A stretch of 64,000 nt of DNA, from the NCBI RefSeq assembly GCF_900096955.1, contig NZ_FMYL01000001.1:62001-126000 (forward strand), in the 5' to 3' direction. The notes beneath the pieces were generated by a model. That model worked only from the letters and a program-made list of their open reading frames with translations, ran no database searches and was not told the DNA's origin. Origin of the DNA: Acinetobacter boissieri (GTDB lineage Bacteria > Pseudomonadota > Gammaproteobacteria > Pseudomonadales > Moraxellaceae). Shown piece after piece: positions 20,669-28,993 of this stretch (the stretch's first letter is position 1; each line of letters opens with the position of its first letter). Both the position numbers and the translations under genes were made by a program.

Positions 20669-21643
20669 TTAAAGCATTTCCAAAGCCTTAGGTGTCATTT
20701 TCCATAACACATAACGATGATGGTCTCGACCAACAGGTACAATCCATGCATTTTTTTGCAGTTGCACTTTTATACTATGCAATGACTGCGTAGTTATATT
20801 GACTTCAGATACTTCTATTAAATTGGGGTGTGAAATCATCACATCAGACAATGCCACTTTTTCTAAATAACGATTTAAACAATACACAAAATACGTTTCT
20901 GGCTTTGGTGTAGAAAAAAACTGCGCTAAAATATGTAAAATACTCAACCATGTTAGTTTTTTAACTTGCTTTAAACGATGTTCATCTGTTTGATCGTATG
21001 CTCGCATGTGATATTTCAAGTCAAATACATCAGTACACTGTACCGTGACCAAATTGAGCATCGCTGCAGGAAGGTGGTTTTTAGGTTTGACCTCCAATTG
21101 TTCAACTCGCTGTCTGAGTCTTTTAATCTCATCTTGTAATAAACGTGTGCCATATGAACGAATCCAGCCTTGGGCCGGATAGCGTAAAAGCACTTCAGGC
21201 ATATGTATGCGTGCTTTAAATTCTAAGTCTGTAATATCATCAAATGTATATACACAGTGCACATCATGTAAAATTTGTTGCCTAAACAATTCAAACTTTT
21301 GCTGTATGGCTGGCGGCATTTGCTGATAGCTTGCCATTGCTCTTGGTTCAGCCAAAACAAAAGCGATTACAGGCCTTTGTCTTGCTAAAGCATAAATGTA
21401 TTCAAGTTGCATATAACTCATGTCCGATGAGGACAAAATGCCGTAATCTGCACCCAGCAATAGAATTAAATAGTCACTTTCATCAATTTGCCGACGTGCA
21501 AGCGTAGCTGTTTTAGAGGAACGTTTCTCTACCCCCCATGGAAAATAACCCATTATTACCAAAGTTTGGCATAGTGTTCTGTAAGCATCAGACACGTCTA
21601 GGCCCGATGTAGAAATAAAAACTTGATACCGTTTATCGACCAT
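20669..21643 (-). CDS. DUF4062-domain protein
   Basis: Function unknown. Residues 1-150 form a DUF4062 domain (YQVFISTSGLDVSDAYRTL at the start, then RQIDESDYLILLLGADYGIL and SYMQLEYIYALARQRPVIAFVL). This fold is related to TIR/nucleotide-sensing domains and often sits at the N-terminus of NTPase or defence-type proteins. A short coiled coil (LLQDEIKRLRQRVEQLE) and a C-terminal domain that could be a winged helix (SLHSIKVQLQKNAWIV) follow. No NTPase domain is attached. It is a lone gene between hemH and murI. Confidence 0.75.
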   Translation of the reverse strand: MVDKRYQVFISTSGLDVSDAYRTLCQTLVIMGYFPWGVEKRSSKTATLARRQIDESDYLILLLGADYGILSSSDMSYMQLEYIYALARQRPVIAFVLAEPRAMASYQQMPPAIQQKFELFRQQILHDVHCVYTFDDITDLEFKARIHMPEVLLRYPAQGWIRSYGTRLLQDEIKRLRQRVEQLEVKPKNHLPAAMLNLVTVQCTDVFDLKYHMRAYDQTDEHRLKQVKKLTWLSILHILAQFFSTPKPETYFVYCLNRYLEKVALSDVMISHPNLIEVSEVNITTQSLHSIKVQLQKNAWIVPVGRDHHRYVLWKMTPKALEML

Positions 21644-21711
21644 AAAATAGACTCATTGATACCATTTATAATCATTAAATCTATTGATTAAAAATAAATA
21701 AGCAGATGTAC

Positions 21712-22566
21712 TCAATATGCAGTAAATTGTGCAATTTTCCAAGTCACTTGTGGAGATAATAATTGTTTTAATAAAGTATCTGTTTGTATTGTATATCCAC
21801 CTGTAAAATAGCAACTTACAGTAGGTTGACTACCCATTTTTGGCAAAGCATTCAATTGCTGATGTGCCAAAACACGACCCACTTGCCGTGCTACGGCTTG
21901 ACCAGAATCTACAATGGTCATTTGATCAGCAAAAACATAACCAATACTTTGCTTTAAAAAAGGATAATGCGTACAGCCGAGTACCAAATAATCAGCACCA
22001 CTAGACACAATAGGACTTAGTATCTGCTGAAGCAATTGCTGTGTTTCAACAGTATGTTGCTTACCCTCCTCTACAATAGGCACAAGCGCTAAAGATGTTA
22101 CAGCAATCACCTCTACGCCTTGAGGTTTTGCAAAATACTCAATTACATCTTTAATCAATTGCCCACGAAAAGTTGCAGGCGTAGCAAGCACAGCTACTTT
22201 TTTTGTTTGCGTATTTAAAACTGCAGGTTTAAGCGCAGGTACCAGCCCAATAATTGGGAAATACTCACCATATTTTTGTCGTAAGAAATCTAAACTAAAT
22301 GCAGAAGCTGTATTACATGCCACCACTACAATCTTACAGCCTTTTCGGTATAACCATTCCACAGCTATAGCAGTTAACGCGCGAATTTCTTCATCTGTTT
22401 TTGCACCATACGGTACATTTGCGGTATCTGCCAAATAAATAATTTGCTCATCAGGTAAATGTTGGCAAATTTCGTGCACCACAGATAACCCACCGACTCC
22501 TGAGTCAAACACCCCAATGGGTGCTTGCAGTGAGGTAGATGCGAAAACAGGAAGAACACTGTTCAT
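21712..22566 (-). CDS. murI: Glutamate racemase
   Basis: Makes D-glutamate for peptidoglycan by cofactor-independent racemisation. The 284-residue product contains IGVFDSGVGGLSVV, the first catalytic cysteine in VVACNTASA and the second in YLVLGCTHYPFL, plus DTANVPYG. The N-terminal 14 residues before the conserved core are unusual but harmless. It is followed 47 bases upstream by the DUF1285 gene, with the same direction, so both may share a promoter. Confidence 0.95.
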   Translation of the reverse strand: MNSVLPVFASTSLQAPIGVFDSGVGGLSVVHEICQHLPDEQIIYLADTANVPYGAKTDEEIRALTAIAVEWLYRKGCKIVVVACNTASAFSLDFLRQKYGEYFPIIGLVPALKPAVLNTQTKKVAVLATPATFRGQLIKDVIEYFAKPQGVEVIAVTSLALVPIVEEGKQHTVETQQLLQQILSPIVSSGADYLVLGCTHYPFLKQSIGYVFADQMTIVDSGQAVARQVGRVLAHQQLNALPKMGSQPTVSCYFTGGYTIQTDTLLKQLLSPQVTWKIAQFTAY

Positions 22567-22613
22567 AGTTAGTCAATAAAATAGCTGAAGCAAGATATGC
22601 TAAATATTAAACC

Positions 22614-23225
22614 TCACGCCGTTAAATGCAAACAAAAATCACCACTTTGTAATGCCAATATAGTTTCACCTGCTTGATTTTGATCTAGCTCACCGTAATC
22701 AATCAAATGTAGAAAAATAGGCCGTGGAATTAATGCATGCAACCCATAACGCACCCAAATATAAGGGCGGTCTTCCCCTTCATAAGCTCGCATAAAGACA
22801 AAATGATTGGCATCTAATAATACGCAGTCGCCATCAGTAGTATAAAAATACAAAAAGGACTGATGGTTTCGCTCAATTTTCTCTACCCTCTCAATCTGTA
22901 ATGGCGCATCTTGTACGTGTATCGCAATCTTTTCGGTGGGTGTTTTTAAAAAATACTGTGCGCCTTCTTTGCATAAAATGCGTGAGAACTGGCGTACCAA
23001 AGCATCACGATGAATCTGCTGACCTTCATGCCACCATGTCCCATTGGCGTGAATACATAAATCCATTTCACCACAAAACTTGGGTTGCCATGTATCTAGT
23101 GGTGGAATATCTGTATGTGCTAAAATTAAGCCCAAATTTGGGTCACGCGTTGCTATTTGCACCAATTTATTTGCTGTATGTGCATTTTTTTTACACAAAT
23201 CAGGGCAAAAATCGTCATTTACCAT
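22614..23225 (-). CDS. DUF1285-domain protein
   Basis: A 203-residue protein of the DUF1285 family: PPLDTWQPKFCGEMDLCI, then NGTWWHEGQQIHRDALVRQF and a TPTEKIAIHVQDAPL segment are the family hallmarks. A structure of a homologue shows two beta-rich subdomains, but the function is not known. The N-terminal 35 residues, containing two cysteines and few conserved positions, may be an extension or a start called slightly too early. It lies upstream of murI on the same strand. Confidence 0.82.
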   Translation of the reverse strand: MVNDDFCPDLCKKNAHTANKLVQIATRDPNLGLILAHTDIPPLDTWQPKFCGEMDLCIHANGTWWHEGQQIHRDALVRQFSRILCKEGAQYFLKTPTEKIAIHVQDAPLQIERVEKIERNHQSFLYFYTTDGDCVLLDANHFVFMRAYEGEDRPYIWVRYGLHALIPRPIFLHLIDYGELDQNQAGETILALQSGDFCLHLTA

Positions 23226-23392
23226 CGCTTTTATGCCTCATTTGACAGAAAATATAGAGCTATGTTTTACCGCCATAGTAACCCAAAATGACCCTAAGCA
23301 TATACAGTGGTCAAGGCGCTATGCAAAACACTCATGGCAGCGCCATAATTGAATAATTTGGTGGCCACCCTTAAACATATGAGGAGTCCTAC

Positions 23393-25105
23393 ATGGAACA
23401 CATCGAACGTGAATCGATGGAGTTTGACGTTGTTATTGTTGGTGCAGGTCCTGCGGGGCTATCTGCAGCCATTAAAATTCGTCAGCTAGCAATTGAAAAC
23501 GATTTGTCTGATTTAAGCGTATGTGTCGTAGAAAAAGGCTCTGAAGTGGGGGCACACATTTTATCTGGTGCAGTACTTGAACCTCGTGCATTAGACGAAC
23601 TTTTCCCAAACTGGAAAGAAGAAGGCGCTCCACTTCACGTTCCTGTGAAAGAAGACAAAACCTATTTCTTAATGTCTGAAACAAAACATCAAGAAGCACC
23701 ACACTGGATGGTTCCTAAAACCATGCACAATAATGGGAACTATGTCGTTTCACTCGGTAATGTTGTTCGCTGGTTAGGTGAACAGGCCGAAGCCTTAGAG
23801 GTTGCTGTTTTTCCAGGGTTTGCTGCTTCTGATATTTTATATCATACAGATGGTACAGTAAAAGGGATTCAAACCGGCGACATGGGCGTGGGTAAAGATG
23901 GTGAACCCACAACAAACTTTACCCCTGGCTATGAACTCCATGCCAAATACACATTATTTGCAGAAGGATGCCGTGGTAGCTTAGGCAAACAAGTCATTGA
24001 AAAATTTAAATTAGATAAAAATGCCGACCCACAGCATTACGGCATTGGTATTAAAGAACTCTGGGATATCGACCCTGCAAAACATCAAGAAGGGTTAGTC
24101 ATGCACGGTGCGGGTTGGCCGTTGGCTGAAACTGCGTCGTCTGGCGGTTGGTGGTTATATCACGCAGAAAATAACCAAGTGACTTTAGGTATGATCATTG
24201 ATTTATCCTACCAAAACCCACACATGTATCCATTTATGGAAATGCAACGCTGGAAAACGCACCCACTCATTAAACAATTTTTAGAGGGCGGAAAGCGCGT
24301 GTCTTATGGAGCGCGTGCTGTCGTCAAAGGTGGATTCAATGCCCTACCAAAACTCACATTTGCAGGCGGTTGCCTGATTGGTGATGATGCAGGTTTTCTT
24401 AACTTTGCAAAAATAAAAGGCTCACATACTGCCATGAAATCAGGCATGCTGTGTGCTGAAGCTGTGTTTGAAGCAATTGCTCAAGGTGTGGCTAAAGGCG
24501 GTGAACTTGCCATTGCACGGGTCACCGAAGGTGAAGATCACTTCATTAAAGAAACTGTTACCTATACAGAAAAGTTCGATCAAAGTTGGCTGAAAGAAGA
24601 GCTGTATAATAGCCGTAACTTTGGTCCTGCCATGCATAAATTTGGTACATTTTTGGGTGGTGCATTTAACTTTATCGACCAAAATGTCTTTAAAGTGCCA
24701 TTTACTTTACACGACCGTATCGAAGACTTTTCTGCACTTAAAACCACAGATGCTGTCAACTTTAAACCCAACTATCCAAAAGCAGATGGTGTATTCACAT
24801 TTGATCGCTTGTCATCAGTATTTATTTCAAACACGGTGCACGAAGAAAATCAACCCTCACATTTAAAATTGACAGATGCAAATATTCCTGTAGCCGTGAA
24901 TTTACCAAAGTGGGACGAACCTGCACAGCGTTACTGCCCTGCGGGGGTATATGAAATTGTGGAAGAAGCCAATCAAGCACCACGTTTTCAAATTAATGCA
25001 GCCAACTGTGTCCACTGTAAAACCTGTGACATTAAAGACCCATCACAAAACATTACTTGGGTTACCCCTGAGGGTGGCGGTGGGCCAAACTATCCAAATA
25101 TGTAA
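23393..25105 (+). CDS. Electron transfer flavoprotein-ubiquinone oxidoreductase
   Basis: Membrane-bound ETF:ubiquinone oxidoreductase (ETFDH/EtfD), which passes electrons from acyl-CoA and other dehydrogenases through ETF to the quinone pool. The 570-residue product has the N-terminal FAD motif FDVVIVGAGPAGLSAAIK and VGAHILSGAVLEPRAL. A ubiquinone/membrane segment and a C-terminal 4Fe-4S domain follow (CPAGVYE and NCVHCKTCDIKDP, four cysteines). A GAGGAG ribosome site precedes the ATG. The etfAB genes are not in the window. Confidence 0.95.
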   Translation: MEHIERESMEFDVVIVGAGPAGLSAAIKIRQLAIENDLSDLSVCVVEKGSEVGAHILSGAVLEPRALDELFPNWKEEGAPLHVPVKEDKTYFLMSETKHQEAPHWMVPKTMHNNGNYVVSLGNVVRWLGEQAEALEVAVFPGFAASDILYHTDGTVKGIQTGDMGVGKDGEPTTNFTPGYELHAKYTLFAEGCRGSLGKQVIEKFKLDKNADPQHYGIGIKELWDIDPAKHQEGLVMHGAGWPLAETASSGGWWLYHAENNQVTLGMIIDLSYQNPHMYPFMEMQRWKTHPLIKQFLEGGKRVSYGARAVVKGGFNALPKLTFAGGCLIGDDAGFLNFAKIKGSHTAMKSGMLCAEAVFEAIAQGVAKGGELAIARVTEGEDHFIKETVTYTEKFDQSWLKEELYNSRNFGPAMHKFGTFLGGAFNFIDQNVFKVPFTLHDRIEDFSALKTTDAVNFKPNYPKADGVFTFDRLSSVFISNTVHEENQPSHLKLTDANIPVAVNLPKWDEPAQRYCPAGVYEIVEEANQAPRFQINAANCVHCKTCDIKDPSQNITWVTPEGGGGPNYPNM

Positions 25106-25112
25106 TTCAATA

Positions 25113-25146
25113 TATCGGCCATAATCATTTTATGGCCGATTTTTTA
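25113..25146. terminator. Terminator after ETF-QO gene
   Basis: An 11-bp perfect stem, ATCGGCCATAA / TTATGGCCGAT, with a 5-base loop and a following T-run. It ends the ETF-QO transcript and overlaps the stop codon of the convergent TusA-family gene. Confidence 0.9.
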
Positions 25147-25404
25147 TCTACCCTTTTTAACCAAATAGCGGTAGAGCTTTTTTTGTTGCTCTGACTCTGT
25201 TTGCTCTTGCAACAAGAGTTCATGACTCATGTGTACACAAAAACGTGGAATATCCCAAGACGTTGAGGGATCTGTAGCAATCACTTCTACCACGTCTCCA
25301 ACGTTTAGCTTTCGAATGGCTTGTCTGAGCATCATAATAGGATCAGGGCAATATAACCCTTTGGTATCTAATTGAACATGCACTGTTATTGCCGAATCAG
25401 ACAT
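25144..25404 (-). CDS. TusA-family sulfurtransferase
   Basis: An 86-residue protein with the TusA/SirA/YeeD fold: the signature GLYCPDPIMMLRQAI contains the sulfur-carrying Cys19 in a CPxP motif. It then has VVEVIATDPSTSWDIPRFC, typical of true TusA, which feeds sulfur to tRNA 2-thiouridine synthesis (mnm5s2U34). TusBCD partners are not in the window. Context gives no further hint. Confidence 0.88.
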   Translation of the reverse strand: MSDSAITVHVQLDTKGLYCPDPIMMLRQAIRKLNVGDVVEVIATDPSTSWDIPRFCVHMSHELLLQEQTESEQQKKLYRYLVKKGR

Positions 25405-25575
25405 CGCTTTCTCTTGACCACGTAAATAAAATATTTTATCACAAAGCTCAAAGCATCATTATGTCAACAAAAATAACTTAATATCACCAAATTTAAATAA
25501 AAATAAACACAGTTCACATTTTTTAAACATAACTAGATTATAATAACATTTTAAATAATAAAATTAAGCCAAATT

Positions 25576-26367
25576 ATGAACAATACGGTAAAGAACGATC
25601 AAAATTTTACAACCCCACAACCCATAGGTAAATATGACAATGATATTGATGCATTAAAATATATCGTACAATATGGAGTAGGCATTGAACGTACCGATGC
25701 TGCACTTGATATTATGCTAGATAAAGTTTCAGGAAAACTTCCATATGGTGCAGACTCAAGCGAGTTTTCAACACGTAAACGATTGGTTTTATTGCAATTA
25801 CGTGGTGACTTCGTATATGCAGCACTTATAGTTTTTATTTGTAGCATATTAACTCTATTTAGCATTGGATTCGTTGTATATAGTGAATGGTATTTTGGAA
25901 TTGCTACAGTCTTCTTTTCATCTCTGATTTATTTTAATTTTAAAAGATTTTCACGATCAAAAGCCCTTTATAGCGCAATTAAACCCTTACAACAAACTGT
26001 ACCAGATATTGAAAAAACACATATAATCGTGAATGAAGCTGAAATGGCTCAAATGTTTGCTAAGGATCGTTTAAAAACCAGACTCATCAGTATTGTCATG
26101 ATGATCCTATGCGGTGGCCTATGTTACTCAATTTACTATGGAACTAGCGATAGAATACCTAGAATTTCACTCCTACTTCCATGTGGATTTATGATGTTTT
26201 TAGGTACCTTTATTACAGGCATAAATAAGCCAGAGTTATTTCACCGCCGTGGCTATGCTCAAGCACGTTGGAAAGATCTCCCAATCATCTTAAAAATCTG
26301 TACTGTTTTAGGTGTAATTGCATCTATAGCTAGCTTAGCATGGGTCAAAGGATTGTTGGTCTTTTAA
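25576..26367 (+). CDS. Four-helix membrane protein, function unknown
   Basis: I do not recognise a family. The 263-residue product has a cytoplasmic-looking N-terminus (about 75 residues, acidic). A pair of transmembrane helices follows (about 78-98 and 101-119), then a soluble loop of roughly 50 residues and two or three helices (about 170-250) ending LAWVKGLLVF. No catalytic motif is visible. Upstream sequence is very AT-rich. It has no obvious operon partner; the next gene is 169 bases away. The coding potential is good (long, single-frame, hydrophobic pattern intact). Confidence 0.7.
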   Translation: MNNTVKNDQNFTTPQPIGKYDNDIDALKYIVQYGVGIERTDAALDIMLDKVSGKLPYGADSSEFSTRKRLVLLQLRGDFVYAALIVFICSILTLFSIGFVVYSEWYFGIATVFFSSLIYFNFKRFSRSKALYSAIKPLQQTVPDIEKTHIIVNEAEMAQMFAKDRLKTRLISIVMMILCGGLCYSIYYGTSDRIPRISLLLPCGFMMFLGTFITGINKPELFHRRGYAQARWKDLPIILKICTVLGVIASIASLAWVKGLLVF

Positions 26368-26536
26368 ACAGATGACTCAACTACCCTACAACGACATTAA
26401 AGCTAAGATTATTTAGGCATGTGACCATTTGTTATTTTTACAGATTTAACATGGTTTTGTTAATGCATCTGCCATTTTTCTTCGGTATGATGACGACTCT
26501 ACAGATAAAAAAATACACCTCTTATTAGGAAGGATC

Positions 26537-27376
26537 ATGCACGAGGAATCAGGCCCATCGTGGGGCATGCGTGGCTTAAGAAAATGGTTAGGTACTGCAC
26601 CAGAAACCAGAGATGAATTACTCAAATTAGTCCAAGACTCTAAACGTTTTTTAGAACCAGATACCGTAGCAATGCTTGAAGGCGTACTTGACCTTCCTGC
26701 TACCAAAATTCGTGAGGTCATGACCCCACGTACAGCAATGGTTAGCTTACAAGAAAATGACCAATTGCTTGATATTTTGCCGATTCTTACAGAATCTGCA
26801 CATTCTCGCTTTCCTGTATTTTGTGAAAATCACCCAGACACGGTGGTTGGTGTGTTACTAGCAAAAGACCTTTTACCATTTTTGTCCGAACCTACTGCAA
26901 AAGTCGATATTTCTGCACTCATTCGTCAGCCACTATTTATTCCGGAAAGTGCTCGCTCTGACCAAGTTTTGCGTATGCTTAAAAATACACAAACCCACAT
27001 AGCTATTGTCATCGATGAGCACGGGGCAACCTCAGGTTTAGTGACACTCGAAGATATTTTGGAAGAAATTGTGGGTGAAATTGAAGATGAGCATGACGAT
27101 GCAAATGAAGAAAGTCAGCTCATTTTACCCGATCCAAAACATAATGATAAACCTGCATGGATTGTACAAGCACTCACTCCTATTGAATATTTCAACACCA
27201 CATTAGATGCAAAATTTTCAGATGATGAAGTTGAAACAGTCGCAGGATTATTACTCCAAGAAATTGGCCTCGTAAATGACTTACAAGGCCAAGTCATTGA
27301 GCTTGAAGACTGGACATTCACAATTGTCACAGCAGATGCACGTACCATTCAACTCATTCGAGCCGTGCGCCAATGA
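26537..27376 (+). CDS. corC: CorC/HlyC-type CBS-domain protein (YbeX)
   Basis: A cytoplasmic 279-residue protein with tandem CBS domains (ATKIREVMTPRTAMVSL to SARSDQVLRMLKNTQTHIAIVIDEHGATSG, given in parts). A C-terminal CorC_HlyC domain (AWIVQALTPIEYFNTTL, DEVETVAGLLL) follows. It is linked in E. coli to magnesium/cobalt resistance and to ribosome function. An AGGAAGG ribosome site precedes the ATG. The stop overlaps the lnt start by four bases (ATGA). The corC-lnt coupling is conserved across gammaproteobacteria; ybeY and phoH-like genes, often found upstream, are absent here. Confidence 0.93.
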   Translation: MHEESGPSWGMRGLRKWLGTAPETRDELLKLVQDSKRFLEPDTVAMLEGVLDLPATKIREVMTPRTAMVSLQENDQLLDILPILTESAHSRFPVFCENHPDTVVGVLLAKDLLPFLSEPTAKVDISALIRQPLFIPESARSDQVLRMLKNTQTHIAIVIDEHGATSGLVTLEDILEEIVGEIEDEHDDANEESQLILPDPKHNDKPAWIVQALTPIEYFNTTLDAKFSDDEVETVAGLLLQEIGLVNDLQGQVIELEDWTFTIVTADARTIQLIRAVRQ

Positions 27377-28911
27377 GCCTGAAGGACATCAATTTACAAA
27401 AAATGCCACTTGCTTTGCTCTGTTTCATTACACTGATAGCAGGTGCGGCATTTAGCTTTTCGCTTGCACCATATGGTTATTGGTGGTTAGCACTTCTTTC
27501 ACCAGCACTACTGTATGCTTGCTTGCATGAGCGCAGTGCACCACAAGCCTTTATTTTAGGTTGGTGTTACGGCATTGGTTTATGGTTTGTTGGTGCATTT
27601 TGGTTATATACCTCTATACATGAATATGGTGACACCAATTCAGCTGTTTCTGTATTGTTGATTGGCCTACTCGCCATCATCATGGGCTTATTTAGCGCAA
27701 TCTCTACTTGGATTTATAGACGTTTTTTCCCTGAAACACCACTTACATTTACGCCTATTTGGATTTTATTTGAATGGCTAAAAACATGGCTATTTACAGG
27801 GTTTCCATGGCTATTTGTCGGCTATGCATTTACTCAAGCTTATCTTGATGCATATGCACCACTTTTTGGTATCTTTGGCGTATCATTTGTTGCCGTGCTC
27901 ATTGCTACTGCTTGCGTAGAAATGATCAAAAAACGCTTCTTTTGGGTCATTCCCATCGTACTCATACTCGTTGGAGCATGGGGAGCTAACCTACTCAACT
28001 TTGTGACGCCTAAAAATGAAAAGCCACTGTCAGTGTCTTTAATACAGGGCAATATTCCACAAGACTTAAAATGGCAAGAAGCCTACCAGTACAAAACTTT
28101 AGATATTTACAGTGCCTTAAGTGCATCTGAATGGGGTCGTGATTTAGTCCTTTGGCCTGAATCATCTATTCCTATGTTACAAACATCGGTACAACCTTTC
28201 ATAGATGAAGTCAGTGAACATGCCAAGCTGACTGGCTCTGCATGGGGTGTTGGTATGCTATATTACGATGTAAGCGCATCCGAACATGCTAACAAATGGT
28301 TGCTTTACAATGCGCTTATGCTCTCCGGCAAAGATGCTTCTGGCTTGTATAAAAAGCAACGACTTGTACCTTTTGGTGAATACGTACCCTTTGCAGGGCT
28401 ACTGAAATGGGTATTGCCAGCTTTACAAAATGATCCAAGCGGTGGTGGTCTTTCAGCAGGTCAAGCACCTCAACCACATTTGAGTATTAAACAACATGCT
28501 CTCGGCGTTGCAATTTGCTATGAAGTTGCTTACCCCAACTTAACCCGATTAAATGCGATTGGTAGCGACTATATGACTACCATTTCTAACGATGCGTGGT
28601 TTACAGGCACAGCAGGACCTTGGCAACACCTACAAATGGTACAAATGCGTGCCAAAGAAAATGGCCGTTGGTTCATGCGAGCAACAAATACAGGTGTCAC
28701 AGCATTTATCAATGAGCATGGTCAAATTGTCGCTCAAGCTCCACAAGATCAAGCTTTAGTCTTACGCCACGATGTCCCCGCATTTACAGGACAAACGTTG
28801 TATAGTCGTTTAGGTGACTATCCTGTCTTAGTATTTTCAGCCATTTTATTATTATTGGGATGGCGTTATCGCCCACGTACGATCGATGTGTCTTTTAAAT
28901 CAAGACGTTAA
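27373..28911 (+). CDS. lnt: Apolipoprotein N-acyltransferase
   Basis: Adds the third acyl chain to the N-terminal cysteine of lipoproteins in the inner membrane. The 512-residue product has about seven N-terminal helices, then a periplasmic nitrilase-fold domain with the Glu-Lys-Cys triad: LVLWPESSIPM (Glu), YKKQRLVPFGEYVPF (Lys) and VAICYEVAYP (Cys). A final helix near the C-terminus (LVFSAILLLLGW) completes the family pattern. Translationally coupled to corC. Confidence 0.95.
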   Translation: MSLKDINLQKMPLALLCFITLIAGAAFSFSLAPYGYWWLALLSPALLYACLHERSAPQAFILGWCYGIGLWFVGAFWLYTSIHEYGDTNSAVSVLLIGLLAIIMGLFSAISTWIYRRFFPETPLTFTPIWILFEWLKTWLFTGFPWLFVGYAFTQAYLDAYAPLFGIFGVSFVAVLIATACVEMIKKRFFWVIPIVLILVGAWGANLLNFVTPKNEKPLSVSLIQGNIPQDLKWQEAYQYKTLDIYSALSASEWGRDLVLWPESSIPMLQTSVQPFIDEVSEHAKLTGSAWGVGMLYYDVSASEHANKWLLYNALMLSGKDASGLYKKQRLVPFGEYVPFAGLLKWVLPALQNDPSGGGLSAGQAPQPHLSIKQHALGVAICYEVAYPNLTRLNAIGSDYMTTISNDAWFTGTAGPWQHLQMVQMRAKENGRWFMRATNTGVTAFINEHGQIVAQAPQDQALVLRHDVPAFTGQTLYSRLGDYPVLVFSAILLLLGWRYRPRTIDVSFKSRR

Positions 28912-28993
28912 TCTATGGCTGAATGGCTTGAGCTCCACACTCAGCCATTTCAGTTAAAATATAAAATAAAACACGCTTTTGGTTGACCCAAAC

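Noticed and set aside
23233..23352. 39-codon ORF (MPHLTENIELCFTAIVTQ start) between the DUF1285 and ETF-QO genes
   Set aside because: No ribosome site, only 7 bases from the divergent DUF1285 start, no recognisable family; composition alone does not support it.
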